NCBI GenBank assembly: GCA_945890735.1
Contig: CAMDCZ010000012.1
Coordinates: 1-52,028, forward strand
Direction: 5' to 3'
DNA length: 52,028 nt
DNA from: Bordetella parapertussis
Lineage (GTDB): Bacteria; Pseudomonadota; Gammaproteobacteria; Burkholderiales; Burkholderiaceae_C
How positions within the stretch are numbered: position 1 is the first letter of the stretch; each line of letters begins with the position of its first letter. Made by a program: the position numbers and the translations under genes. The notes beneath the pieces are model-generated. The model did no database searches and was not told where the DNA came from. It saw only the letters and a program-made list of their open reading frames with translations. Shown here one piece after another: positions 33,687-41,915 of this stretch.

Positions 33687-34979
33687 TCAGGGCTTGAACG
33701 CCTGGGCAATGTCCAGGGCCAGCTTGTCTGCACTGCCAGGCGTGACCGGGCCGATGCTGGCCCCAAAGTCACCTTCTTGTGGCATGGCATTGCCACTTTC
33801 AGAGATGCGGGCACGCACCATCACTGAACGGGCTTGAGACAATTTCATTTGCGGGTTCATCGCCAGACTGTCATCCAACACAAAGTCATACGGCAGCTTG
33901 TCGACCGTGGTGCGGATGATGGCCAAAGGCATGCGCGGGCCTTCGGTTGCATGGGCATAAATGAACACCGTGTCTTTGGGCGAGACCTGGGACGCCAATG
34001 CGGGGTTGAGACTCACACGACCAGTCAGCCGTTCGGTTCCATCTGACACCGGTTTGCTGGGCACTGCGCCAGCACTGGCTGGTGCATTGGCCATGCTGGT
34101 CGGTGGTGCCAAGGGGGGCAAGCCCAAACGCTCGCGCGCTTTGTCAATCGCCTCTGCCAACGCCGGCAAGTCCGGCGAGGAAGCCGGCAAAGAACCGCGC
34201 ACCTTCTCCCAATACGCCAGCGATTCCTTGAAACGCCCTTCTGAAAACGCGGCACTGCCCGCCAGCAACAAGGCATTGCCATTGTTGGGATCGGATTTCA
34301 ACACCTGGTTGAGGATGGCCCAAGGCTCACCCTTGAATTCGCCATTGTTTTTCTGGGCCAGCACCTCGGCCCGCTCAACCATGACGTCGTCATTGCGCGC
34401 CAGAGACAAGGCTTTTTGCAATGCCATGTCAGCCCGGTCATAGCGAGCCAACGCCCGTTCAATGCGACCCAACATGACCCACCCTTCGGCATTGTTGGGC
34501 TCGCTCTCCAAACGCTGGCTGAGCTGCTCGGCCATGGCAGACAAACGCTCGGGCGTGATCGGCTCTTCACCTTGGGTTTGCGCCATCAGGTTCGGGTCCA
34601 AGGCCATGGGCGTGCCAACCACAAAGTACATGCTGAGGGCCATCAAAGGCACGGCCAGTGCCAAGCTGCCCATCAACCATTTGGGTCTGCTGGGAACAGG
34701 GGCCACGGTGGGTGTGGGCGCAGGCGCGTCCTCGAGCAAGCGTTGCGTGAGTTCTTCATGCGACAAGTCAAAACCCGCCTGGTCCAGGCTGCCTTGGGCG
34801 AGTTCCCGCTCGAGTTCAGCAACTTGTTCGCGGTAGACCGCCACATGCGAGAGCACCTGCTCTCGTTCTTGCCCGGATTGCACGGGTGAGGAAGCACGCC
34901 ACAAGGCGCGCCACAGCACGGCCACCACCAACACACTCAGCAGCAGCGCGAGTGCGAGAAAAATTTGAACGGCGTTCAT
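33687..34979 (-). CDS. ccmI: Cytochrome c maturation protein CcmI
   Basis: Inner-membrane protein with a TPR periplasmic part that holds apocytochrome c for CcmF/H. It has 430 residues. A first helix at about 4-27 and the short VLSHVAVYREQVAELERELAQGSLDQAGFD segment are typical. A second helix is at about 100-122. TPR units follow (LSQRLESEPNNAEGWVMLGRIERALARYDRADMALQKAL, then VLKSDPNNGNALLLAGSAAFSEGRFKESLAYWEKV). The C-terminal domain contains VFIYAHATEGPRMPLAI. It is the last gene of the ccm operon and adjoins ccmH. Confidence 0.94.
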   Translation of the reverse strand: MNAVQIFLALALLLSVLVVAVLWRALWRASSPVQSGQEREQVLSHVAVYREQVAELERELAQGSLDQAGFDLSHEELTQRLLEDAPAPTPTVAPVPSRPKWLMGSLALAVPLMALSMYFVVGTPMALDPNLMAQTQGEEPITPERLSAMAEQLSQRLESEPNNAEGWVMLGRIERALARYDRADMALQKALSLARNDDVMVERAEVLAQKNNGEFKGEPWAILNQVLKSDPNNGNALLLAGSAAFSEGRFKESLAYWEKVRGSLPASSPDLPALAEAIDKARERLGLPPLAPPTSMANAPASAGAVPSKPVSDGTERLTGRVSLNPALASQVSPKDTVFIYAHATEGPRMPLAIIRTTVDKLPYDFVLDDSLAMNPQMKLSQARSVMVRARISESGNAMPQEGDFGASIGPVTPGSADKLALDIAQAFKP

Positions 34980-35441
34980 TCAGTCCTTGAGCAAAGATTG
35001 CGCTTGAGCATTGTCCACCTCACTCATGCGCTGGATAACAAGCGCTTTGCGTTGTCGCAAATAACGCCACAAGCCCCACACAGCCAAAAGCAATAAGGCA
35101 AAGGGGCCAAACCACAGGGGCCAGGTCAGGGGTTTGACCGCGGGGCGGTAAAGCACAAAGTCGCCATAACGCTCGACCAAATAGGTTTTGATTTGCGCAT
35201 CCGTCATGTCTTGTCGAATCAGCTTGCGCACCTCACGGCGCAGGTCTTCGGCCAACTCAGCATGTGAGGAGGCCAAGGATTCATTTTGACAAACCAAGCA
35301 CCGCAATTCCTCGGCCAGCACGGCCAGCCGGGCCTCGACTTTGGGGTCGTCAGCCATGGGTTGGGCCTCGCCAGCCCACAACGCGTGCATGCCGATGGCG
35401 CCCCACATGCCGATCCACAGCAGCAACAAGCAACGCTTCAT
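34980..35441 (-). CDS. ccmH: Cytochrome c maturation thiol protein CcmH
   Basis: Periplasmic thiol-disulfide protein that reduces apocytochrome CXXCH cysteines. It has 153 residues from ATG 35441: MKRCLLLLWIGMWGAIGMHALWA is the signal, then AEELRCLVCQNESLASSHAELAEDLRREV with the LRCxxCQ active-site motif. A C-terminal membrane helix (LWFGPFALLLLAVWGLWRYL) follows. ATG 35441 overlaps the ccmG stop and has GGGAGG upstream. ATG 35453 would add four residues. Confidence 0.94.
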   Translation of the reverse strand: MKRCLLLLWIGMWGAIGMHALWAGEAQPMADDPKVEARLAVLAEELRCLVCQNESLASSHAELAEDLRREVRKLIRQDMTDAQIKTYLVERYGDFVLYRPAVKPLTWPLWFGPFALLLLAVWGLWRYLRQRKALVIQRMSEVDNAQAQSLLKD

Positions 35442-36019
35442 GAAGCCTCCCATTGACGGATCAAGGGCAACAACTTGTCTTGCAACACCTGAGGTGTGAC
35501 CGGCCCGACATGTTTGAAACGAATCACGCCTTGGCGATCGATCAGGTAGGTTTCGGGTACCCCGTACACACCGTAGTTGATACCGACACTGCCGTCCAAA
35601 TCCATCACAGACAACTTGTAGGGGTCGCCATGGCGTTGCAAAAACCGCAGGCTGCGTTCTCTGGCCAAGGCCAACTTGGCTTCCTCGCTCAAGGGGCCGT
35701 TGGCTTGGTCTGCCGCTTGGATTTCTTTGTAACTCAATCCCACGATCGGCACACTTTGGGTTTGGGAGAACTCAACCAACAAGGGGTGTTCTTCGCGGCA
35801 TGCCACGCACCAAGTGGCCCAAACATTGAACAGCCACACCTGGCCTTTGAAATCAGCAGGGCTGAAAGGCTGGTCACCCACCAAGGTGGGCAAGCTGAAA
35901 GCTGGCGCAGGCTTATCCACCAAAGGCGACGGGATTTCGCGTGGGTCACGCTGCAAACCCACCGCCAAAAAAACCACCAGACCCAAGAACAAGGCCAAAG
36001 GGATCAGGAATTTTTTCAT
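35438..36019 (-). CDS. ccmG: Thiol-disulfide oxidoreductase CcmG (DsbE)
   Basis: Membrane-anchored thioredoxin-like protein of cytochrome c maturation, 193 residues. The anchor is at about 4-22. The thioredoxin fold contains FNVWATWCVACREEHPLLVEF with the WCVAC active site, and a cis-proline loop GVYGVPETYLIDRQGVIRFKHVG. It lies 4 bases after ccmF and overlaps ccmH. Confidence 0.96.
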   Translation of the reverse strand: MKKFLIPLALFLGLVVFLAVGLQRDPREIPSPLVDKPAPAFSLPTLVGDQPFSPADFKGQVWLFNVWATWCVACREEHPLLVEFSQTQSVPIVGLSYKEIQAADQANGPLSEEAKLALARERSLRFLQRHGDPYKLSVMDLDGSVGINYGVYGVPETYLIDRQGVIRFKHVGPVTPQVLQDKLLPLIRQWEAS

Positions 36020-36023
36020 GGCT

Positions 36024-37985
36024 TCAGGCTGCAGACGACAGGCTCTCGCCGGCGGTTTTCAATTGGGCGGCCACATTGCGTTTGCGGTAGCGGCGGTCCA
36101 AGGCCGCAACCATGCCGCCCAGCACCATCAATAAAACACCGGTCCACAACCAAGGCACGAAAGGCTTGTGGTACACGCGCATGCTCCAACTCGGCTTATC
36201 CCCTGGCAGTGGGTCGCCCAAAGACACGTACAAATCGCCCCAAAACCCCGAACGAATCGCCGCTTCGGTCATCGGCATGGCAGATGAGAAATAGCGGCGT
36301 TTTTCCGGATAGAGCACATCAAAGACTTGGTCGTTTTTGGCTACCTCGACGTGGGCCTGCATGGCCTTGTAATTCGGCCCATTGACATCGACCATGTCGA
36401 CCAAACGGAAGGTGTAGGGCGCGATGGTGACCGTGTCGCCCAAGCCCATGCGCACATCACGCTCGACCTCAAAGGACTTCACGCCCGTGATCCCCAAGAC
36501 CACCACAGCCAAGCCGAAGTGGGCCAGGTGCTGACCCCAGAACGAACCACCGATGCGGCCTGGTTTGCGCAGGCGTTCAATGGCATTGTTGAGGCTGCCC
36601 AAAGCGACCCACATGCCCAAGAAAATGCCCAGCGCCGTGCCGGCAGACCAGCTGCCCCAAACAAAGGGCAAACCGATGGCCAACACCAAAGAGGCCAGGG
36701 CTACCCAACGCAACTGCATCCACATGTCTGCCAACTTGGCTTCGCGCCAATGGGCCACGGTACCAGGCACCAAAATGAACAACAGGGGGACCATCAAAGG
36801 CGCGAACACCAAATTGAAATAGGGTGGCCCCACCGACAACTTGCCCATGTTCAAGGCATCAATGATCAGGGGATACAAGGTACCCAACAACACAGCGCCT
36901 GTGGCGACCACCAGCAACACACTGTTGAGGAGCATGAAGGATTCGCGCGAAACCACGCCCATGCTGCCCCCCAAAGTCACCTCCGGCGCTCGCCAAGCAA
37001 ACAAGGCCAGCGAAACGCCAATGACGATGGCCAAGAAAATCAAAATGAACACGCCGCGGGTGGGGTCAGTGGCGAAGGCGTGGACCGACGTGAGCACGCC
37101 TGAACGCACCAAAAACGTCCCCAGCAAAGACAAGGAGAAAGCGGCGATGGCCAACAACACGGTCCAGGCTTTGAAACTGCCGCGCTTTTCCGTGACCATC
37201 AAAGAATGGATCAGCGCGGTGCTGACCAGCCATGGCATGAGCGAGGCATTTTCAACCGGGTCCCAGAACCACCAACCGCCCCAACCCAATTCGTAATAGG
37301 CCCACCAGGAACCCAAGCCAATGCCAAAAGTGAGGAAGGCCCAGGCAATCACCGTCCAGGGACGAGACCAACGGGCCCAGGCGGCATCAAGACGGCCAGA
37401 CAACAAAGCGGCAATCGCAAAGGCAAAAGCCACGGACATGCCGACATAACCCATGTAGAGCATGGGTGGGTGAATCACCAGACCAGGGTCTTGCAACAAA
37501 GGGTTCAAGTCGCGGCCATCTGGGGGAATCGGAAACAAGCGGTCAAACGGATTGGAGGTGAGCAAGATGAACAGCATGAAACCGATGCCGACCAAACCGA
37601 GCACACCCAAGACCCGCGCCACCATGGCCAATGGCAGGCTTTGGGAGAACAAGGCCACCGCCGCAGTCCAGCCAGTGAGCATCAACATCCACAACAGCAA
37701 AGAACCCTCGTGACCGCCCCAAACGGCTGAGAATTGGTAGGCTTTGGGCAGCATGGTGTTGGAATGCTCCGCCACATACTTGACCGAGAAATCATTGGTC
37801 AAAAAAGCATAGGCCAGACAGGCAAACGAGAGGGCGACCAGCACAAACTGCAGCAAGGCTGTTGGCCGTGCCAACGCCTGCCAACTGGTGTTGTGGTTGA
37901 ACGTGCCCCACAACGGAAACACGCCTAAAACCAGCGACAGCACAGCCGCCAGCACCAAAGAGAATTGACCAAGTTCAGGAATCAT
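36024..37985 (-). CDS. ccmF: Heme lyase CcmF
   Basis: Large multi-helix inner-membrane subunit of the System I cytochrome c heme lyase, 653 residues. The WWD heme-handling signature is LGWGGWWFWDPVENASLMPW at about 230-250. Other landmarks are EHSNTMLPKAYQFSAVWGGHEGSLLLWMLML and the late periplasmic domain with LVDMVDVNGPNYKAMQAHVEV. It lies 14 bases after ccmE. Confidence 0.97.
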   Translation of the reverse strand: MIPELGQFSLVLAAVLSLVLGVFPLWGTFNHNTSWQALARPTALLQFVLVALSFACLAYAFLTNDFSVKYVAEHSNTMLPKAYQFSAVWGGHEGSLLLWMLMLTGWTAAVALFSQSLPLAMVARVLGVLGLVGIGFMLFILLTSNPFDRLFPIPPDGRDLNPLLQDPGLVIHPPMLYMGYVGMSVAFAFAIAALLSGRLDAAWARWSRPWTVIAWAFLTFGIGLGSWWAYYELGWGGWWFWDPVENASLMPWLVSTALIHSLMVTEKRGSFKAWTVLLAIAAFSLSLLGTFLVRSGVLTSVHAFATDPTRGVFILIFLAIVIGVSLALFAWRAPEVTLGGSMGVVSRESFMLLNSVLLVVATGAVLLGTLYPLIIDALNMGKLSVGPPYFNLVFAPLMVPLLFILVPGTVAHWREAKLADMWMQLRWVALASLVLAIGLPFVWGSWSAGTALGIFLGMWVALGSLNNAIERLRKPGRIGGSFWGQHLAHFGLAVVVLGITGVKSFEVERDVRMGLGDTVTIAPYTFRLVDMVDVNGPNYKAMQAHVEVAKNDQVFDVLYPEKRRYFSSAMPMTEAAIRSGFWGDLYVSLGDPLPGDKPSWSMRVYHKPFVPWLWTGVLLMVLGGMVAALDRRYRKRNVAAQLKTAGESLSSAA

Positions 37986-37999
37986 GGGCTACCAGACTT

Positions 38000-38452
38000 T
38001 CAGGGTTTGACCGATTGAGCTGCCCGGGCTTGAGCGGCTTTGTCCAAAGCATGTTGGGCCTCCGGGGGCATGTAGTTTTCGTCATGCTTGGCCAAGACCT
38101 CAGCCGCCATCATCTCACCTTGTCCATTGAGCTTGCCTTGCGCCACCACGCCCTTGCCTTCCTTGAACAAGTCAGGCAACAAACCGGTGTAGCGCACCGT
38201 GATGTCTTTGGCGGTGTCGGTGACCACAAAACTCACCTCGGTGCCATCCCGCTTCAAACTCTCAGCCTTGACCATGCCACCGATGCGAAAGGTTTTATCG
38301 ATCGGGGCTTCGCCGTTCAAGATTTGGGTGGGCGTGAAGAAAAAAACCAAATTGCTCTGAAAGGCATTCAGGACAAACGCAGCAGCTGCTGACAAAACCA
38401 AGATGCCGCCTGCGATCAGGCCAAAGCGTTTTTGGCGCGGACTCCAACTCAT
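38000..38452 (-). CDS. ccmE: Heme chaperone CcmE
   Basis: Periplasmic heme carrier that receives heme covalently from CcmC/ABCD and hands it to CcmF. It has 150 residues from ATG 38452 (MSWSPRQKRFGLIAGG). One N-terminal helix precedes the OB-fold, with FFTPTQILNGEAPIDKTFRIGGMV. The heme-binding histidine is in LAKHDENYMPPE. The start overlaps the ccmD stop (ATGA). The frame stays open upstream, but that region is ccmD. Confidence 0.96.
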   Translation of the reverse strand: MSWSPRQKRFGLIAGGILVLSAAAAFVLNAFQSNLVFFFTPTQILNGEAPIDKTFRIGGMVKAESLKRDGTEVSFVVTDTAKDITVRYTGLLPDLFKEGKGVVAQGKLNGQGEMMAAEVLAKHDENYMPPEAQHALDKAAQARAAQSVKP

Positions 38453-38625
38453 GGTGTCTCCTTGAGCGCAAGCTCGGTGCGTGCCAAGGCCAAGGCGTTT
38501 TGGTGCGCGATCCGCGCTTGCCAAATTTCGAGCAACAAAAACAAGGCGGTCACGCCCATGCTGCCCCACACATACAGGCCATAGCCGCCCATGTCCCAAA
38601 ACTGTGACCAACTGTCCCATCTCAT
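38449..38625 (-). CDS. ccmD: Heme exporter small subunit CcmD
   Basis: Small membrane protein of the CcmABCD complex that helps release holo-CcmE. It has 58 residues. The typical MGGYGLYVWGSMGVTALFLLLEI segment spans most of the single helix, and a charged C-terminal tail follows. ATG 38625 has AGGAG eight bases upstream and overlaps the ccmC stop; its own stop overlaps ccmE. Confidence 0.92.
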   Translation of the reverse strand: MRWDSWSQFWDMGGYGLYVWGSMGVTALFLLLEIWQARIAHQNALALARTELALKETP

Positions 38626-39371
38626 GCGCGTGCTCCTGAAACTTCTGGCAGGGCTTGCACCCAATCAGCATGGCGTTCACGCTCGACAATCAACGAGCGG
38701 ACACGGTAACAAACGATCGCCAAGGTGTAGACCCAAAACGCCATGGCCATGAGCAACATGCCCCACAACATGAGGTACGCCATGCTGGGTGACTTGGTCA
38801 GCGACACAGACGCGCCTTGGTGCAAGGTGTTCCACCATTTGACCGAGAAATAAATGATCGGCACATTGATCGCGCCAACAATCGCGATCAATGAACCTGC
38901 TTTGTCACCCCTTCGGACATCGTCAATCGCCGAGGTCAACGCCATGTAGCCAAGGTAGAGAAAGAACAAAATCAACTCTGAGGTCAGGCGTGCGTCCCAA
39001 ACCCACCAAGTGCCCCACATGGGTTTGCCCCACAAGGCACCGGTCCACAGCGACAAAAAGGCAAACATGGCACCCGTCGGCGCCAAGGCGCGGGTCATCA
39101 TGCCGGATAAACGGGTGTTGAAAGTCAATCCCAACACACTCCAAAAGGCCATGGCCAAATAGATGATCATGGACATCCATGAGACAGGGACATGGACAAA
39201 AATAATCCGGTAGCCCTCACCTTGTTGGGCATCTTCCGGTGCCAGGGCAAAGCCCACCCACAGTCCTGCCACTGTCAATACAGCAGCCAAGCCCGCCAGC
39301 CAAGGCCACAAACGTCCAGCCAAACCATAGAAAGTCTGGGGCGCAGCGTAATAAAACCAGCGAATCGTCAT
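38622..39371 (-). CDS. ccmC: Heme handling protein CcmC
   Basis: Six-helix inner-membrane protein that presents heme to CcmE, 249 residues. The tryptophan-rich WWD signature is GKPMWGTWWVWDARLTSEL. Flanking periplasmic histidines are seen in IIFVHVPVSWM and in WWNTLHQGASV. ATG 39371 (MTIRWFYYAAP) is used. It starts 4 bases after the ccmB stop and overlaps ccmD. Confidence 0.96.
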   Translation of the reverse strand: MTIRWFYYAAPQTFYGLAGRLWPWLAGLAAVLTVAGLWVGFALAPEDAQQGEGYRIIFVHVPVSWMSMIIYLAMAFWSVLGLTFNTRLSGMMTRALAPTGAMFAFLSLWTGALWGKPMWGTWWVWDARLTSELILFFLYLGYMALTSAIDDVRRGDKAGSLIAIVGAINVPIIYFSVKWWNTLHQGASVSLTKSPSMAYLMLWGMLLMAMAFWVYTLAIVCYRVRSLIVERERHADWVQALPEVSGARA

Positions 39372-39375
39372 TCCA

Positions 39376-40041
39376 TCATTCCAAAGCGATGCGCAAGGCA
39401 GCACTGCAAGCCCAGGGGCTGAAAAACAGTGCCGGCAATAACAAAGCCAGCAAAATCGATACATGGGCTTGCGCCCCCAAACCACTTTGCAAGGCATGCA
39501 CCGCGCCAGCACCAAATACCAGCACCGGCACATACAACGGCAAAACAAGCAAAGAGATCAACACACCACCGCCCCGAACGCCCAAGGTCAGTGCCGCACC
39601 GATGGCACCTACACAGGACAATACCGGTGTGCCCAACAACAAAGTCAAACACAAGACCGACAAAGCGTCTGAAGAGAGATTGAATTGCAAACCCAAAACG
39701 GGAGCCAATATTACCAAGGGCAGTCCTGAGAGCAACCAATGGGCAGCTATTTTCCCTGCTACCAACAGCCATAAAGGGTGTGGGGACAAAAGCATGTTCT
39801 CCAAGGCACCATCACGGTAGTCAGCCTCAAGCAAGCGCGGCAATGCCAACATGCTGGCCAACAAGGCACCCACCCACAGCACACCTGGGCCGATTTGCCT
39901 GAGCATGGCTGGCTCTGGCCCAATCGCCAACGGAAACAAGGCAGCAACTACCACAAAGAAAAACACGCCACTGAGCACCTCTGACTTGCGGCGAAACGCC
40001 AAACGCAGATCGCGCATCACCAAGGTGACAAAGATATTCAT
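39376..40041 (-). CDS. ccmB: Heme exporter permease CcmB
   Basis: Membrane subunit of the CcmAB ABC transporter, 221 residues. It starts MNIFVTLVMRDLRLAFRRKSEVLSGVFFFVVV, as in the family, and has six hydrophobic segments. LPRLLEADYRDGALENMLLSPHPLWLLVAGKIAAHW is the conserved loop. ATG 40041 overlaps the ccmA stop (ATGA). Confidence 0.95.
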   Translation of the reverse strand: MNIFVTLVMRDLRLAFRRKSEVLSGVFFFVVVAALFPLAIGPEPAMLRQIGPGVLWVGALLASMLALPRLLEADYRDGALENMLLSPHPLWLLVAGKIAAHWLLSGLPLVILAPVLGLQFNLSSDALSVLCLTLLLGTPVLSCVGAIGAALTLGVRGGGVLISLLVLPLYVPVLVFGAGAVHALQSGLGAQAHVSILLALLLPALFFSPWACSAALRIALE

Positions 40042-40664
40042 GCTTGCAACCTCAGGGATTGCATCTGGCTGCCCAGCGCCACAGGTTGGTGGCTGGTGAA
40101 CACAAGCACCCCGCCGTGCGCTACATGCGCTTGCAACAGTGCCTGCAGCGCCAACACAGCATCGTTGTCCAGGGCCACAAAAGGCTCGTCCAATAACCAC
40201 AAGCGTGCCGAGGCCGATTGCAAACGCGCCAAAGCCACACGTCTTTTTTGACCTTGGGACAAGACCCGCAAGGGCAAATGGGCGCGGCTGCGCAGGCCTT
40301 GCGCGGACAAAGCGGTCAGTGCTTGCGCAGGCGACAACTGCTGAGCGGCCATCGCCGCCCCCAACACCACATTTTCAATCGCGGTGAGTTCATCTTTCAA
40401 ACCCAGGGCGTGACCCAAAAAAAGCAAATCTGCATGGAAGGCAGAACGGTTTTCCAAGCACGCCTGGCCGCGCCAATGCACCTCTCCCATGGCCAATGGG
40501 GTCAGACCCGCCAACGCGCGCAACAAGGTTGTTTTGCCCGCACCGTTGTCCCCTTGCAGATGCAGTGCTTGGCCAGCCTGCAGACCAAAGCTGACCGGCT
40601 GAAACAAAGCACGCCCGCCGCGCTCGCAGACCAGGTGCTCACCACGCAACACAGCTGCACTCAT
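40038..40664 (-). CDS. ccmA: Heme exporter ATP-binding subunit CcmA
   Basis: ABC ATPase that drives release of holo-CcmE, 208 residues. Walker A GDNGAGKTT is at 38-46, the signature region VLSQGQKRRVALARL, and Walker B LWLLDEPFVALD. ATG 40664 (MSAAVLRGEHL) overlaps the stop of the upstream FemAB/GNAT-like gene. The coding frame extends upstream only through that gene. Confidence 0.95.
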   Translation of the reverse strand: MSAAVLRGEHLVCERGGRALFQPVSFGLQAGQALHLQGDNGAGKTTLLRALAGLTPLAMGEVHWRGQACLENRSAFHADLLFLGHALGLKDELTAIENVVLGAAMAAQQLSPAQALTALSAQGLRSRAHLPLRVLSQGQKRRVALARLQSASARLWLLDEPFVALDNDAVLALQALLQAHVAHGGVLVFTSHQPVALGSQMQSLRLQA

Positions 40665-41584
40665 AGGAGATAGCTGCCCGCCAGGACTTGCACTTGGCCG
40701 CCCGTGGCGATTTTGAAGCGCGCCACACCTGCGCTGCGAGCCGTGTTGACACCCCCTAAGTCCAGTAAACGGATGCCACGCCCTTGGAGCTCTTCGATCG
40801 ACTTCCAAAGGATCAAGTGGTAGGCATGGTGTTGTCGGCCTTGCGCGGATGTCCAGCCAACTTGGTAAGTGGCGGCTTCACCGTGGATCAAAAAAAGCAT
40901 GGCCGCCATCCGCTCACGGCCCAGATCGGCGCGAACCAACAAAACATTTTTGGCCGGTTGTTTGCGAGACTCGATGTAGTTTTGAAACCAAACCGGCGGC
41001 ATGCCTTCCAAGCCACGTTCTTCGCGTTGCTGCATTTCGGCGTCCAGCAACCATCGGTACTGGCCAGGGTTGGTGCCCATGCGGTGGATGGTGAGCTCGG
41101 ACTTTTCCGCACTCTCCAAGGGCTGCCTCCAACGTTTGTCCAGCTTTGCACGCAAGGCCTCCATGGGCTCAACAATGTCCAGCATGACCGTGGCCGCGCC
41201 CGACATGACCCGCCGCAACATGGGCAAACCGTGGTCTGCGCCCTGCAACTCTTGCGGGGTGACCATCATGAAGCGCAAACCTGGCAGCGGCATGCTTTGG
41301 CGCAAGGCGCGGTAGGCGCGGGCTTTGTCCGCGCCAGGGAGTGGTTGCAGCCAAATCGGACCCCGGGTGCACACGGCCAGCGAAGCGAACTTGCCAAAGC
41401 GACGCACGATGAACTGCGCCATCGCCACGGGCACGCCATCGGCATGCACCCGGGCGCGCACAACCATCGCACCCAAACTGACCGCGGTCGAGCCATAGGC
41501 CCAGTCTTGCTGCAAAGCGGCGGCGGCCTGGGCGTGGTCCCGGTCCCAATCGCCCACCTCATGCCCGTCCCATTGCACTTTCAT
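40661..41584 (-). CDS. FemAB/GNAT-like acyl- or aminoacyltransferase
   Basis: A 307-residue soluble protein of the FemAB-type GNAT superfamily, in which related enzymes transfer amino acids to peptidoglycan bridges or acyl groups to small substrates. Recognisable parts are FGKFASLAVCTRGPIWLQPLPG, LDKRWRQPLESAEKSELTIHRMG and a C-terminal acetyltransferase-like core. That core reads MAAMLFLIHGEAATYQVGWTSAQGR, then AYHLILWKSIEELQGRGIRLLDLGGVN. The substrate cannot be told. Its stop overlaps the ccmA start, so it is probably the first gene of the ccm transcript. Confidence 0.7.
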   Translation of the reverse strand: MKVQWDGHEVGDWDRDHAQAAAALQQDWAYGSTAVSLGAMVVRARVHADGVPVAMAQFIVRRFGKFASLAVCTRGPIWLQPLPGADKARAYRALRQSMPLPGLRFMMVTPQELQGADHGLPMLRRVMSGAATVMLDIVEPMEALRAKLDKRWRQPLESAEKSELTIHRMGTNPGQYRWLLDAEMQQREERGLEGMPPVWFQNYIESRKQPAKNVLLVRADLGRERMAAMLFLIHGEAATYQVGWTSAQGRQHHAYHLILWKSIEELQGRGIRLLDLGGVNTARSAGVARFKIATGGQVQVLAGSYLL

Positions 41585-41616
41585 CGCTCCAGGCTCCCAT
41601 TGGTTAGGATGTGGTC

Positions 41617-41814
41617 ATGTGGAAGACATTTTTCAAACGCACCAAAGTGGAAACCATCATGGGCCACCGCATTCCCGAGCCACGCTACACCTGGCAAGCA
41701 GCTTGGTGGGCGTTGATTTACCTGGGCGTACCCATCCTGCTGCTGGGCACCCTGATCGATGTCCTGATACAGCTCACCACCGGGGTATGTACCGGTTTGT
41801 GGTGTTTTTTCTGA
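41617..41814 (+). CDS. Small membrane protein of unknown function
   Basis: A 65-residue protein with AGGA eight bases before ATG 41617. It has a basic N-terminus (MWKTFFKRTKVETIMGHRIPEPRYT) and one hydrophobic segment of about 25 residues (WALIYLGVPILLLGTLIDVLIQL). It lies 32 bases from the divergent FemAB/GNAT-like gene. I do not recognise a family. Coding is likely but not certain at this length. Confidence 0.6.
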   Translation: MWKTFFKRTKVETIMGHRIPEPRYTWQAAWWALIYLGVPILLLGTLIDVLIQLTTGVCTGLWCFF

Positions 41815-41915
41815 AGCGTTGCCATTCATGGATGGGGCATCTTAGCGGGTGAGGCTGGGCTCTGGCGCCATCTGCGCTCAACCTACACTGGACACCCTTG
41901 GACCCAGTACGCCTC

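Noticed and set aside
38453..40808. Long N-terminal extensions of ccmE, ccmC, ccmB and ccmA frames
   Set aside because: The upstream codons overlap the preceding gene, are not protein-like, and family-typical ATG starts with four-base overlaps or small gaps are present.
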